This document shows positions 13,148 through 22,165 of a stretch of DNA of 64,000 bases, piece by piece (the stretch's first letter is position 1; each line of letters starts with the position of its first letter). The notes below the pieces were generated by a model. The model did not search any database. It was given only the letters and a program-made list of their open reading frames with translations, and was not told where the DNA came from. The position numbers and the translations under genes are program-made. Origin of the DNA: Pseudomonadota bacterium (GTDB lineage Bacteria; Pseudomonadota; Gammaproteobacteria; Halothiobacillales; Halothiobacillaceae). The stretch spans positions 248,001-312,000 of the forward strand of contig JAJYYE010000001.1 in the NCBI GenBank assembly GCA_021801265.1. Direction: 5' to 3'.

Positions 13148-13675
13148 TTAAGCTGCTTGCTTTTGATTGCGTACGGCATCGACCGTTCGAACCAACTTGC
13201 TCGGCACCTCGTTGAGGATGCGTGCGAGTTTGCCGATTGGCGCCTTCATGACAGAGAGAAGTTGCGATAACGCTTCTTCACGCGTCGGCAGGCTGGCCAC
13301 ACGGTCAATATCAGTCACAGGAACGAGCTTGCCGCCCAAGGCGATAACCTTGATGTCCAGTTTGGCAAAATCTTTAGCAAAATCGCGCATCAGCCGAGCA
13401 GCTGAACCGGGATCTTCCATCGAAAACGCCAGCAATAATGGGCCAGTCAAGGCCTCGGACATGCAAGAGTACGGGGTATCTGCCATTGCACGACGCGCCA
13501 GTGTATTTTTAATGACGCGCAAATAAACACCACTTTGACGTGCTTTTACACGCATCGCAGTCATTTGGGCGACCGTCAATCCACTATTCATCGCACCCAC
13601 AGCAGACATCGCCTTACCGGCAACCTCTGAAACTTCAGCAACAATTAACTGCTTCTGATCAATGGTTAAAGCCAC
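13148..13675 (-). CDS. rplJ: 50S ribosomal protein L10
   Basis: L10 anchors the L7/L12 dimers on the 50S stalk base and autoregulates its own mRNA. The 175-residue product begins MALTIDQKQLIVAEVSEVA. The start codon is GTG (13673-13675), weaker than the usual ATG and consistent with leader-controlled translation. It follows a 237-base gap after rplA holding structured leader RNA. rplL follows directly. Confidence 0.97.
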   Translation of the reverse strand: MALTIDQKQLIVAEVSEVAGKAMSAVGAMNSGLTVAQMTAMRVKARQSGVYLRVIKNTLARRAMADTPYSCMSEALTGPLLLAFSMEDPGSAARLMRDFAKDFAKLDIKVIALGGKLVPVTDIDRVASLPTREEALSQLLSVMKAPIGKLARILNEVPSKLVRTVDAVRNQKQAA

Positions 13676-13800
13676 GTGTTTTACCTACGGTTGCTTGGGG
13701 ATCTCCCCAGTTACCTTTCGCGGTATTTCAGCTGAAATACCGCACCTTCACACGGCCAGCCAGACAAATAAATATCAAACTGGTACCGTCTGCGTCGGCG
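13676..13800 (-). ncRNA. L10 leader: structured 5' region of rplJL
   Basis: This leader contains a GACGCAGACGGT segment (about 13783-13796) resembling the L10-binding site of enteric rplJ leaders, a perfect 24-base palindrome at 13720-13743 (12-bp arms), and a second GC-rich palindrome at 13696-13709 just before the GTG start. In known systems the L10-L12 complex binds such a leader and represses rplJL translation. The assignment rests on position plus the partial motif; a covariance-model search for the L10 leader family would decide. Confidence 0.6.
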
Positions 13801-13912
13801 GTGGGTTTAAGTCAATCCGAAATTGACACCGACGGTCTTTGACGCCGCTGCATCATCACAATGAGATGACAGCAGACCAAAGATTTTGCCCACAACTGCG
13901 GGCACATAATCA

Positions 13913-14608
13913 TTAAGCGGATAGTGAGCCCAAATCCACCACCAGGCCAGGGCCCATCGTGCTGGAAACACTCACACGCTTCATATAAATACCTTTTGAG
14001 GCAGCAGGCTTGGCTTTATTCAAATCCGCAAGCAGCGCATTTAAGTTCCCGATCAAGGCGTCAGGGGTAAAATCAACTTTACCGATGGTGCAATGAATAA
14101 TGCCGCCTTTCTCCGTCCGATAGCGAACCTGGCCGGCCTTCGCGTTGCGGACTGCGCCGGCCACGTCAACCGCTACTGTACCCACCTTGGGGTTTGGCAT
14201 CAAACCGCGCGGTCCAAGAATTTGGCCCAGCTGCCCCACGACACGCATGGCATCGGGTGAGGCAATAACCACATCAAAATCCATCCGACCCTGCTTAATT
14301 TCGGCAGCCAGATCTTCAAAACCAACCACTTCAGCCCCAGCGGCTTTTGCGGCCTCTGCATTCGCGCCTTGCGCAAACACGGCAACCCGCACCGACTTGC
14401 CCGTGCCGTTGGGCAGAACGGTAGCACCGCGAACCATTTGATCCGAACGACGGGGATCAACACCGAGCTGTACTGCCACATCAACCGCCTCATTAAATTT
14501 CACACTGGAAACTTCTTTCAGCAATTCAAACGCTTCCGCAGCGAGGTAGGTATGATTAGGTTTTACCTTGGCCGCAATCGCCTTCTGACGTTTTGATAAC
14601 TTAGCCAT
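13913..14608 (-). CDS. rplA: 50S ribosomal protein L1
   Basis: L1 forms the mobile L1 stalk at the E site and represses the rplKA mRNA in enterics. The 231-residue protein has the [20 protein letters not shown] core and C-terminal GIYMKRV segment. I choose the ATG at 14608 rather than the GTG one codon upstream: it overlaps the rplK stop as TGATG and follows a GGAGGG site, a coupled start. Confidence 0.98.
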   Translation of the reverse strand: MAKLSKRQKAIAAKVKPNHTYLAAEAFELLKEVSSVKFNEAVDVAVQLGVDPRRSDQMVRGATVLPNGTGKSVRVAVFAQGANAEAAKAAGAEVVGFEDLAAEIKQGRMDFDVVIASPDAMRVVGQLGQILGPRGLMPNPKVGTVAVDVAGAVRNAKAGQVRYRTEKGGIIHCTIGKVDFTPDALIGNLNALLADLNKAKPAASKGIYMKRVSVSSTMGPGLVVDLGSLSA

Positions 14609-15039
14609 CACACACCCTCCACAGTCAGACCCATACTCCGGGCACTACCAGCAATTGTTCGCACCATTGCTTCCATATCTTTCGCCGTGAGATCCGGCTG
14701 CTTGATTTTGGCAATATCTTCCAGCTGAGCGCGCGTCAAGGAACCCACCTTGGTTTTGTTCGGAATCGCGCTGCCTGCCTTAATGCCAGCAGTTTTCTTT
14801 AACAAGAAACTGACGGGCGGTGTTTTCATAATGTAGGTGAAGGATTTATCGGCGTAGACCGTAATCACCACAGGTGTTGGCGTGCCCAACTCAATACCTT
14901 GGGTTGCCGCATTGAATTCCTTACAGAACGCCATAATATTGACGCCCTTTTGACCCAGGGCCGGACCAATTGGCGGCGATGGATTCGCCTGACCGGCCTT
15001 AACCTGGAGCTTGATGTAACCCGTAACTTTCTTAGCCAT
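14608..15039 (-). CDS. rplK: 50S ribosomal protein L11
   Basis: L11 binds the GTPase-associated centre of 23S rRNA and is needed for RelA-type stringent signalling. The 143-residue protein has the proline-rich N-terminal [19 protein letters not shown] segment and the C-terminal RNA-binding domain. It is coupled to rplA. In the 85-base gap upstream a perfect TTGACA exists (15080-15075) but at 17-18 bases only a poor -10 (CCCAAT), so I do not call a promoter. Confidence 0.98.
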   Translation of the reverse strand: MAKKVTGYIKLQVKAGQANPSPPIGPALGQKGVNIMAFCKEFNAATQGIELGTPTPVVITVYADKSFTYIMKTPPVSFLLKKTAGIKAGSAIPNKTKVGSLTRAQLEDIAKIKQPDLTAKDMEAMVRTIAGSARSMGLTVEGV

Positions 15040-15124
15040 AACACCCTCGCATTGGGTTCAAGCGCTGCCGAACATGTCAAACAGCTCCCCATTCATGAAA
15101 AATCAGGCCGCAATACCTTTAAAA

Positions 15125-15658
15125 CTAAGTTTTAGCAACCTGATCAAAACTGAGCTCAACCGGAGTTGAGCGTCCAAAAATACTCACGGCCACATGCAGA
15201 CGAGATTTTTCGTAGTTAACCTCTTCAACGACGCCTGTAAAGTCGTTGAACGGGCCATCACATACCCGAACCATTTCACCGACATCGAACAATGTCTTGG
15301 GCTTCGGTTTGTCCGCAGAGTCCTTAACACGCGCCATGATGGCATCCGCCTCACGACTGCTGATTGGGGTTGGCTTACCACCGGAATCACCAACGAAACC
15401 CAAAACGCGCGGCACAGAATTGACCAGATGCCAAGCCTCATCGGTCATATCGATCTGAACCAGTACGTAACCAGGATAAAACTTTCGCTCAGATTTACGT
15501 TTGACGCCATCACGCATCTCAACAACTTCTTCTGATGGAACTAAAATCTCGCCAAACAAGGATTGAAGATTCTCACGTTCAATACGCTCTTCCAAGGCTT
15601 TCTTCACGCTATTTTCAAATTGTGAAAACGCCTGTACAACATACCACCGCATGGCCAT
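15125..15658 (-). CDS. nusG: Transcription antitermination factor NusG
   Basis: NusG binds elongating RNA polymerase and links it to Rho or to ribosomal S10. The 177-residue reading starting [12 protein letters not shown] at 15658 fits the family start; the frame is open 18 codons upstream but would overlap secE. The N-terminal NGN domain is followed by a KOW domain (near [18 protein letters not shown]). It lies 10 bases after secE with a GAGGGA ribosome binding site. Confidence 0.97.
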   Translation of the reverse strand: MAMRWYVVQAFSQFENSVKKALEERIERENLQSLFGEILVPSEEVVEMRDGVKRKSERKFYPGYVLVQIDMTDEAWHLVNSVPRVLGFVGDSGGKPTPISSREADAIMARVKDSADKPKPKTLFDVGEMVRVCDGPFNDFTGVVEEVNYEKSRLHVAVSIFGRSTPVELSFDQVAKT

Positions 15659-15668
15659 CCGTCTTCCC

Positions 15669-16043
15669 TCAGCCCGCAATACTGCGAACAATCCAAGCCA
15701 GGAGCGAATCAACGCCCCACATAAACAGACCGATCACAACAATCAGCAGAACAACAACTAAAGTAGTCTGGGTTGTTTCTTGCCGAGTGGGCCAAACCAT
15801 TTTGCGCACTTCCACTCGAGAATCGAAAGCAAACTGCCAAATGCTTTTACCAACCGCGGTCATATACATCACACCGACAGCCGCCAACAGGGCTGCCAGC
15901 AAAGCGCCAACGCGCATAAACAAGGGCTGCTTGTCCAGCAAATAAAACGCTGCAATACCGCCGACCAACAGAATGATCGCAAGCCCAATCTTGGCTGACT
16001 CCAACCCGGAGGATGCGGATGGCTCTATCGTTTTTTCCGACAT
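15669..16043 (-). CDS. secE: Preprotein translocase subunit SecE
   Basis: SecE clamps SecY in the inner-membrane protein-conducting channel. The 124-residue protein has two N-terminal hydrophobic segments, an amphipathic stretch ending in [13 protein letters not shown], and a third C-terminal membrane helix, the three-helix architecture of enteric SecE. The KxVWPTR motif is diagnostic. It follows tRNA-Trp and precedes nusG by 10 bases. Confidence 0.96.
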   Translation of the reverse strand: MSEKTIEPSASSGLESAKIGLAIILLVGGIAAFYLLDKQPLFMRVGALLAALLAAVGVMYMTAVGKSIWQFAFDSRVEVRKMVWPTRQETTQTTLVVVLLIVVIGLFMWGVDSLLAWIVRSIAG

Positions 16044-16131
16044 TATTGTGGCTCACATTAATCAACTGAACGATAAATTCAATCGCCTCGCCTTATTTAG
16101 ATAAAACGCTGCTACTTGACGGCATAATAAA

Positions 16132-16207
16132 TGGCAGGCCAGGAGGGAATCGAACCCCCAACCTACGGTTTTGGAGACCGTCGCTCTACCAATTGAGCTA
16201 CTGACCT
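16132..16207 (-). tRNA. tRNA-Trp (CCA anticodon)
   Basis: The 76-base cloverleaf has CCA encoded at the 3' end, acceptor stem AGGTCAG/CTGGCCT with one G-T pair, anticodon loop CTCCAAA and a normal GGTTCGATTC T-arm. It sits between tufB and secE, a conserved gammaproteobacterial position. Confidence 0.97.
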
Positions 16208-16231
16208 AAAATTTTTTCTTTTTCCACAGAT

Positions 16232-16266
16232 GAAAAAAGAGCGCGAAGTCTACACGACTTCGCGCT
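16232..16266 (-). terminator. Rho-independent terminator of tufB
   Basis: On the minus strand an 11-bp perfect stem (AGCGCGAAGTC / GACTTCGCGCT) with a GTGTA loop (16240-16266) is followed by C and TTTTTT. It lies 20 bases beyond the tuf stop and closes the tRNA-tufB transcription unit. Confidence 0.9.
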
Positions 16267-16275
16267 TCATGACAA
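16247..16275 (-). promoter_or_regulatory. Candidate promoter for tRNA-Trp-secE-nusG inside the terminator
   Basis: TTGTCA (16275-16270, 5/6 to consensus), 17-base spacer, TAGACT (16252-16247, 4/6) on the minus strand. The -10 overlaps the terminator loop, so transcripts from it would begin in the descending arm and could not form the hairpin. This neatly supplies a start for the downstream genes; it is a sequence match only. Confidence 0.4.
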
Positions 16276-16285
16276 CCCGTGTGAG

Positions 16286-17476
16286 TTACTCGATAATTTT
16301 AGAAACGACGCCCGCACCGACGGTACGGCCACCTTCACGAATCGCGAACCGCAGCCCATCTTCCATCGCAATCGGGGCGATCAGGCTGACGGTCATGGCA
16401 ACATTGTCACCGGGCATGACCATTTCGGTCCCTTCAGGCAATACACATGAGCCCGTTACGTCGGTGGTGCGGAAGTAGAACTGGGGACGATAGCCATTGA
16501 AGAAAGGGGTATGACGACCACCCTCTTCTTTGGACAGAACATATACTTCAGCTTCAAACTTGGTGTGGGGCTTGATGCTGCCCGGCTTGCACAGTACCTG
16601 ACCGCGCTCGACGTCATCACGCTTGGTGCCACGCAGCAGGATACCAACGTTGTCGCCTGCCATGCCCTGGTCGAGCAGTTTGCGGAACATTTCAACGCCA
16701 GTGACGGTGGTTTTGACGGTGTCGCGGATGCCGACGATTTCAATTTCCTCGCCCACCTTGATGATGCCGCGCTCAATTCGGCCAGTCACTACGGTGCCAC
16801 GGCCAGAAATTGAGAATACGTCTTCCACAGGCATCAAAAAGGTGCCGTCAATGGCACGTACGGGTTCGGGGAAGTATTCGTCCATGGCTTTAACCAGCCG
16901 AACAACTGATGGAACGCCAATTTCGCTGGTGTCGCCTTCAAGGGCCTTAAGCGCTGAACCGGTGATAATGGGGGTGTCGTCACCAGGGAATTCGTATTGG
17001 GTCAGGAGGTCACGGACTTCCATTTCCACGAGTTCAAGCAGTTCTGCATCATCCACCATGTCGGCCTTGTTCAGGAACACGACCATGTAGGGTACGCCGA
17101 CTTGACGCGACAAGAGGATATGTTCGCGGGTTTGGGGCATCGGGCCATCAGCCGCCGAACACACGAGAATCGCGCCATCCATTTGCGCCGCGCCGGTAAT
17201 CATGTTTTTAACATAGTCAGCGTGGCCGGGGCAGTCAACGTGGGCGTAATGACGGTTGTCTGATTCGTACTCAACATGGGAGGTGTTGATGGTGATGCCG
17301 CGCGCCTTTTCTTCGGGCGCCTTGTCAATTTGGTCATAGGCCAGTGAAGCGCCACCATGCAATTCGGCCATCACTTTGGTGATCGCCGCTGTCAGGGTTG
17401 TCTTGCCGTGATCAACGTGGCCAATCGTGCCTACGTTGATATGCGGTTTGTTCCGTTCAAATTTCTCTTTTGCCAT
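16286..17476 (-). CDS. tuf: Elongation factor Tu, copy 2 (complete)
   Basis: Complete 396-residue EF-Tu, with GTPase motifs [13 protein letters not shown] and NKAD, domain 2 ([12 protein letters not shown]) and the C-terminal domain ending [11 protein letters not shown]. It lies behind four tRNA genes exactly as tufB does in E. coli and is closed by a strong terminator. The 936 bases shared with the copy at the window start differ at one synonymous position (17429), although the two genes are about 16.5 kb apart. Confidence 0.99.
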   Translation of the reverse strand: MAKEKFERNKPHINVGTIGHVDHGKTTLTAAITKVMAELHGGASLAYDQIDKAPEEKARGITINTSHVEYESDNRHYAHVDCPGHADYVKNMITGAAQMDGAILVCSAADGPMPQTREHILLSRQVGVPYMVVFLNKADMVDDAELLELVEMEVRDLLTQYEFPGDDTPIITGSALKALEGDTSEIGVPSVVRLVKAMDEYFPEPVRAIDGTFLMPVEDVFSISGRGTVVTGRIERGIIKVGEEIEIVGIRDTVKTTVTGVEMFRKLLDQGMAGDNVGILLRGTKRDDVERGQVLCKPGSIKPHTKFEAEVYVLSKEEGGRHTPFFNGYRPQFYFRTTDVTGSCVLPEGTEMVMPGDNVAMTVSLIAPIAMEDGLRFAIREGGRTVGAGVVSKIIE

Positions 17477-17535
17477 GACTTTACTCCACCAACGCCCGTT
17501 AAGTTAAACCAATCACATACTTGGCATCACGCATT

Positions 17536-17611
17536 TGGAGCTCATGAGCGGAGTCGAACCGCTGACCTCGTCCTTACCAAGGACGTGCTCTACCAACTGA
17601 GCTACATGAGC
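17536..17611 (-). tRNA. tRNA-Thr (GGT anticodon)
   Basis: 76-base cloverleaf with acceptor GCTCATG/CATGAGC, anticodon GGT in the loop CTTGGTAAG and encoded CCA with discriminator U. It is the last tRNA before tufB, equivalent to enteric thrT. Confidence 0.97.
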
Positions 17612-17636
17612 AAATATTTTCCAAACTTTTATCATT

Positions 17637-17710
<74 letters not shown>

Positions 17711-17746
17711 AAACATTTGCCGCCCCGATATTCAGGGCGGCGAAAT

Positions 17747-17831
17747 TGGTGGTGGGGGAAGGATTCGAACCTTCGAAGGCTGAGCCGGCAGATTTACAGT
17801 CTGCTCCCGTTGACCGCTTGGGTACCCCACC
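17747..17831 (-). tRNA. tRNA-Tyr (GTA anticodon)
   Basis: 85-base class II tRNA with long variable arm, acceptor GGTGGGG/CCCCACC, anticodon loop CTGTAAA and encoded CCA. Equivalent to enteric tyrU. Confidence 0.97.
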
Positions 17832-17935
17832 GAGATCGCGCAATTCTTCATGAGCCCATAACGCAAGTCAATTCACTTGACCCAAATTGATGGTTGAAGA
17901 CTCTTTAACTTAAGCCCTGCGCGCCAGGCTTAATT

Positions 17936-18011
17936 TGGTGCCGCTTGTCGGATTCGAACTGACGACCTACCGCTTACAAGGCGGTTGCTCTACCAACTGA
18001 GCTAAAGCGGC
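17936..18011 (-). tRNA. tRNA-Thr (TGT anticodon)
   Basis: 76-base cloverleaf with acceptor GCCGCTT/AAGCGGC, anticodon TGT and encoded CCA. First gene of the thrU-tyrU-glyT-thrT-tufB unit, starting about 12 bases after a candidate promoter. The T-stem has an A-C mismatch, which I recall also from E. coli thrU. Confidence 0.96.
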
Positions 18012-18022
18012 AATGGGCGCGC

Positions 18023-18052
18023 ATTCTAATCGCAGTTGTTATCACTTGGCAA
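18023..18052 (-). promoter_or_regulatory. Promoter of the tRNA-tufB operon
   Basis: TTGCCA (18052-18047), 18-base spacer, TAGAAT (18028-18023), then a GC-rich discriminator (GCGCGCCC) typical of stringently controlled stable-RNA promoters. It overlaps the 3' end of coaX. Confidence 0.65.
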
Positions 18053-18904
18053 TAGGTTTATCACCCCTTGATCTTTTTCTGATGTCTTTTTCGTTTTCGT
18101 GGGTAGCGGTTGACGCGCGGCAAGGCGGATACCTTCCATCACAAGATCCGGCATCCAATGCGCGGTTGGGCTGAGCAAGGGCATTAATACCGTCGCGCCG
18201 CCGCCACTTACCACGGTGGCTGGTGCTATTGATTCGGCGAGCTCTTGCTTCGCCCCATCACTCAGGGCCTCGACAATCTGGGCGAGCGCACTGGCCAACA
18301 TCCAACGACATCCAAGCTGTAACGCGCCTGCCGTATTGGTCGCCAGCATTTTCCCCTCTCCCATTCCCCCAGCCCCCGATTGCGGCCCTTGCGTCCAAAA
18401 CGGTGCGAGATTTGGGGCCAGCTGATTAAGCCCCGCAGCCATAGCAGCCATCGATGGCATGATCACACCACCTTCATGCACCCCATCCGTCCGCAGATAA
18501 TCAACCGTGACAGCAGTCCCTGCGTTAATCACAATCACTGCCTGCCGAGGATAACGGCGACGCGCGGCAACCAAGGCACAGAAACGATCCACACCAAATT
18601 GCGTCATATCCGGATAAGCGAACTGAATCCCGCAACACCGTGCGCGGCTCTGAATCCATTGCACGGGCACATGGGGGAAATGCTGCGTAATGGTTTCGGC
18701 TAATTGCGTTTGCCGAGCCGGTGGCACGACGGAAGCGATAATAAAACGATCGACCACCGGCTTGCCCTGAGCCCGCGTGTTCAAACGATCAACCCAAAGA
18801 TCCAAGCCTACGTCCCATTCAGACCATGCAAGTGACTGCATCACAGCTTTGGGACCAATTTGCCATTTTATGCGGGTGTTGCCCGCGTCGATATAACACT
18901 TCAT
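18026..18904 (-). CDS. coaX: Type III pantothenate kinase
   Basis: CoaX phosphorylates pantothenate, the first step of coenzyme A synthesis, using the ASKHA fold. The protein starts MKCYIDAGNTRIKW at 18904; the DxGNTxxK phosphate motif, GVDRFCALVAAR and NAGTAVTVDYL are all present. At 292 residues it is somewhat longer than many CoaX. The ATG overlaps the birA stop as ATGA; birA-coaX is a common bacterial pair. A longer open frame upstream is the birA region in another frame. Confidence 0.92.
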   Translation of the reverse strand: MKCYIDAGNTRIKWQIGPKAVMQSLAWSEWDVGLDLWVDRLNTRAQGKPVVDRFIIASVVPPARQTQLAETITQHFPHVPVQWIQSRARCCGIQFAYPDMTQFGVDRFCALVAARRRYPRQAVIVINAGTAVTVDYLRTDGVHEGGVIMPSMAAMAAGLNQLAPNLAPFWTQGPQSGAGGMGEGKMLATNTAGALQLGCRWMLASALAQIVEALSDGAKQELAESIAPATVVSGGGATVLMPLLSPTAHWMPDLVMEGIRLAARQPLPTKTKKTSEKDQGVINLLPSDNNCD

Positions 18905-19767
18905 GTCAGCACTCTCACGCTGAACGCGCCACCAATCTGGTGTGTACGGCCCTCGTCGGTTATTAAGGTTAATTCCCCGCTGGGCAGGATATCGGTAGCC
19001 ACACCCTGGAAAAGGGGGCGATCGGATTCCCACACCTGAATCCGTCGTCCTGACAACACGTTAAATTGATTGATATGACGCATGGACTCTTGCCATTCAT
19101 CGGGTGACTGAACGATAGCCATCGTCCGATGAATCAGGGCAATCGATAAATCTTCTCGTGAAATATTCGGTCGCAATGATTCATCCAGCAACCCGGTTAC
19201 AGCGGGGATGACGCCTGTTTTATCTCCCATCAAGCCCACGGGGGCGTGCCAATTAATCCCCACCCCCACCAACCAGTAACGCGCATCGGCGCGCCCTAGC
19301 TGCTCGATCAGCAAACCACCCACTTTTTTTCCGTGCAGCCAGAGGTCATTCGGCCATTTCAGGTTGACCGGAAAATGGGTGCTGCGTAGCGCTTGGATCA
19401 ACTCGGCAGCCAGTACCAAACTCAGCGGTGGTGGCGCATTGGCCGCACTTGGCGCGGCAACGGGAACTGCCAGAGAGAACCACAACCCGGCGCCCGGATC
19501 GCTTTGCCATATATGACCGTGCCGTCCGCGGCCTGCGGTTTGCGCTTGCGCCACGCACACCGACCATGCGGCACCCGATATTGCCTGCTGGGGCCAATGT
19601 TCGCGCAAATAATCGCTGGTGGAAGCGACTTCGTGCCACACCGCCACCTGCCCATTCAAGGGTGCGGCCCAAGTTGCCAACCGCACGCGCAATTCGGCGT
19701 AATTCATATCCTTATTGGCGCAACGGGTTGTGTTGGCGCTTAAATGACCGGGAAGGGGCACGGTCAC
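18901..19767 (-). CDS. birA: Biotin-acetyl-CoA-carboxylase ligase (no repressor domain)
   Basis: Attaches biotin to the AccB carrier protein through biotinyl-AMP. The biotinyl-AMP loop is seen as GRGRHGHIW (usual form GRGRxGRxW) about residues 79-87, and KWPNDLWLHGKKVGGLLIE is the conserved catalytic segment. There is no N-terminal winged helix, so it should not be the bifunctional repressor form. Two starts are possible: GTG at 19767, overlapping the upstream stop (TAGTG), or ATG at 19707 (MNYAELRVRLATW), which fits homology better but has poorly spaced AAGGA. Coupled to coaX. Confidence 0.9.
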   Translation of the reverse strand: MTVPLPGHLSANTTRCANKDMNYAELRVRLATWAAPLNGQVAVWHEVASTSDYLREHWPQQAISGAAWSVCVAQAQTAGRGRHGHIWQSDPGAGLWFSLAVPVAAPSAANAPPPLSLVLAAELIQALRSTHFPVNLKWPNDLWLHGKKVGGLLIEQLGRADARYWLVGVGINWHAPVGLMGDKTGVIPAVTGLLDESLRPNISREDLSIALIHRTMAIVQSPDEWQESMRHINQFNVLSGRRIQVWESDRPLFQGVATDILPSGELTLITDEGRTHQIGGAFSVRVLT

Positions 19768-21572
19768 TAGATCCCGTCATCTACGATCAACCACGCCGCG
19801 CGCCGTTGCCGCGCGCATGCTGCGACAACGGGAGCGGGGCGCAACCGCCATTGGTTTAACACGGGCGGGGCAAGTTCAATTGTCCATTGCTGGAACCGAC
19901 CTTGGCGAAATCCGTGAACAGACACCTGATCCCCCGCCTGATATCGGCGAATTCGCTCACCCCAATTCACGCCCGCAATCGCCCAACCATCCAGCGCCAC
20001 CAGTTCATCACCCACCGCCAGCCCCGCGCGCGCAGCCGGCCGATCTTCAAATACAATCTGTACTTTAGCGATGCGCGGATCATCACCGCCGACCACGGCG
20101 CCAAAATCATTCGCTGCAAACGCGGGTTCCGCGACGGGTTCGGCGGTGATACCGAACTCAGCAAGCAATGGACTGAAATCCAAGGGTTCATGACCGCGTA
20201 GCGCGCGCTCAAAAAAATCGTTCACTGCGCCCTCACCCAGCGAATGAGGTGCCAACGCCGCGATAAATCGCTCAATCACTTCCCCTTCTGGCAGCGGATT
20301 TACACCGAAGTCATGCCACAGTTGCCGCATGACTTCGGCCAAACTGCCACCATGACGCCGAAAGTTCAAATCAAGCATCAATGCGACCAACCCGCCACGC
20401 GTGTAATAACTCACGATGGCATTCACGGCGTTTTCATCTTGTTGATAAAACCGCGTCCACGCATAAAAACTTGATTCTTCCAGCGTTTGCCGCGACCACC
20501 CCTTGCCGCGCACGGCCCGATTGATGGTTTGTGCCAACGCATCCAAATAGGCTGATTCGTCGATTAAGCCCGCACGCCGTACCAGCCAATCATCAAAATA
20601 ACTGGTAAACCCTTCAAATAACCACAATAACCGGGTAGGGGCTGGACGCGACAGCGGCAACCCGGTAAACGCCAGAGGTCGGATCCGTTTGACGTGCCAG
20701 GCATGAAAGTACTCATGCGCGCACAGACTCAAAAAACGCTGATAGGCGGGGGGCATGCCCGTTTCACCAAGCAAGGGCAAATCATGGCGAGGGAAGATCA
20801 ATGCGGTGGAATCCCGATGCTCCAGTCCGCCAAAACCTTGCGCATCCAGTGCGACTAAAAACAGATAGTGCGTGAATGGGGCTCCGTCAAAAAAACGAAT
20901 TTCAGTCGAACAAATACGGGCAACATCACAGGCAATGCGCGCGAAATCGGTTTTTGGATGGGGGTTGCTGAACACCATGCGATGCGGCACACCCAAGGTT
21001 TCCCAGCGAATGAGTTCAAATCGGCCCATCTCGACGGGATAATCAATCAGGGCTTCGTAGTTGTCCGCCTTAAAATGGCCGAAGCCCCGCTCATCCGTGT
21101 TAATGGGCGGCAACGAGGTCGCAACGTGCCAGTGCTCGGGTGCGCCGACGTCATCCAGAAAAACCAAATGCGGCACAGACTCCAAGCCATGCAGCCGCAA
21201 AAAAACGCTGCTGCCATTAAAAAAAGCATGATTTAAATCCACATGCGCGGTACGCACGGAAAAATCGGCGCAATACACTGAATAGTCAATCACGATCGGC
21301 GAGGATTGCCGTGAAATTTGCCAGGTTTGCTGATCCAGAGCCGTGATGGGAACAGGGGTCCCGCCCACGGTTCGGGCGGTCATGCCAACGAGGTTTTTGG
21401 CAAAATCCCGAATGAGGTAGCTGCCCGGAATCCAGGCTGGCAAGCTGAATACCCATGCGAAATCTTCTTGCTGGTCGGCGCTGGGGAAATCGACGGGCAA
21501 GGTCATGCGCACATCAATGTAGCGCGATACGGCCCTCGCGAAGCTGAGCGTGTATTGCACCGAGTTCGTCAA
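19767..21572 (-). CDS. M61 glycyl-aminopeptidase family protease with PDZ domain
   Basis: A 601-residue zinc peptidase of family M61. HEYFH (residues 286-290) supplies the zinc ligands and base, with the third ligand probably E320 in LLWLFEGFTSYFDD. A PDZ domain occupies roughly residues 500-580. The N-terminal beta domain starts almost at residue 1 and no signal peptide is visible, suggesting a cytoplasmic enzyme; substrates of this group are poorly known. The start appears to be TTG (21570-21572), overlapping the FKBP stop as TTGA and preceded by GAGGGG. It overlaps birA by a few bases. Confidence 0.88.
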   Translation of the reverse strand: MTNSVQYTLSFARAVSRYIDVRMTLPVDFPSADQQEDFAWVFSLPAWIPGSYLIRDFAKNLVGMTARTVGGTPVPITALDQQTWQISRQSSPIVIDYSVYCADFSVRTAHVDLNHAFFNGSSVFLRLHGLESVPHLVFLDDVGAPEHWHVATSLPPINTDERGFGHFKADNYEALIDYPVEMGRFELIRWETLGVPHRMVFSNPHPKTDFARIACDVARICSTEIRFFDGAPFTHYLFLVALDAQGFGGLEHRDSTALIFPRHDLPLLGETGMPPAYQRFLSLCAHEYFHAWHVKRIRPLAFTGLPLSRPAPTRLLWLFEGFTSYFDDWLVRRAGLIDESAYLDALAQTINRAVRGKGWSRQTLEESSFYAWTRFYQQDENAVNAIVSYYTRGGLVALMLDLNFRRHGGSLAEVMRQLWHDFGVNPLPEGEVIERFIAALAPHSLGEGAVNDFFERALRGHEPLDFSPLLAEFGITAEPVAEPAFAANDFGAVVGGDDPRIAKVQIVFEDRPAARAGLAVGDELVALDGWAIAGVNWGERIRRYQAGDQVSVHGFRQGRFQQWTIELAPPVLNQWRLRPAPVVAACARQRRAAWLIVDDGI

Positions 21573-22141
21573 TCTGGTCGCCCCCCCTCACCGACCTCAT
21601 CATGGGCATGATTTTCAGGTTGCCCCTCATCCACCCAATCGCCCATGTAGGTGGAATCGCCCACCATTAGATGATGCCCACCGGGGTGAACGCGTCCATG
21701 CTTGATTTCATCGGGATGCGCCGCGCGCAACACGCCAACCGTTCCAGAAAAATTCAGGCGCAACCCCGCCAGCGGGTGATTCAAATCGACGGTCACCTCA
21801 TCATCCGCCACCGCGAGAATCAGCAACTCAATTCGGCCATCGGGGCCAAGAGTTTCGACCATATTGCCTGCAACCAACGCAACCTCTGGCGCAAACTGCG
21901 CGCGCGGCACGGTAATTACCGCACTGTCATCATGCAAGCCGTATGCGTCTTCTGGCTCGACGGTGAGTTGAAATGCATCCCCTTCCCGCTTGCCGGTGAG
22001 CTCGGCTTCTAACGGGGCAATCAAATTGCCGTAGCCATGAATATATTCAAACCCCCGACCTTCGGTGGTATCAATCACTGCCGCGTCATCATCGGTTAAA
22101 ACATACTCGAGGCGAACAACCACATTTTTTTCAATTTGCAT
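21569..22141 (-). CDS. FKBP-type peptidyl-prolyl isomerase, SlyD-like
   Basis: A 190-residue SlyD/FkpA-type cis-trans prolyl isomerase with an IF chaperone insert. GRGFEYIHGYGNLIAPLE and VDLNHPLAGLRLNF are the family landmarks. The C-terminal tail has scattered histidines (HPGGHHLM, NHAHDE) but not the long metal-binding tail of E. coli SlyD. I choose ATG at 22141 (MQIEKNVVV), 6 bases after AAGGTG, over a GTG three codons upstream. It is the upstream partner of the M61 gene. Confidence 0.88.
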   Translation of the reverse strand: MQIEKNVVVRLEYVLTDDDAAVIDTTEGRGFEYIHGYGNLIAPLEAELTGKREGDAFQLTVEPEDAYGLHDDSAVITVPRAQFAPEVALVAGNMVETLGPDGRIELLILAVADDEVTVDLNHPLAGLRLNFSGTVGVLRAAHPDEIKHGRVHPGGHHLMVGDSTYMGDWVDEGQPENHAHDEVGEGGRPD

Positions 22142-22165
22142 CGATAACACCTTACAAACTTATTT

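Noticed and set aside
15040-15124. Perfect TTGACA upstream of rplK as promoter
   Set aside because: No acceptable -10 at 16-18 bases.
17936-18011. A-C mismatch in the T-stem of tRNA-Thr(TGT), suggesting a defective tRNA
   Set aside because: The rest of the cloverleaf is perfect and, as I recall, E. coli thrU has the same mismatch.
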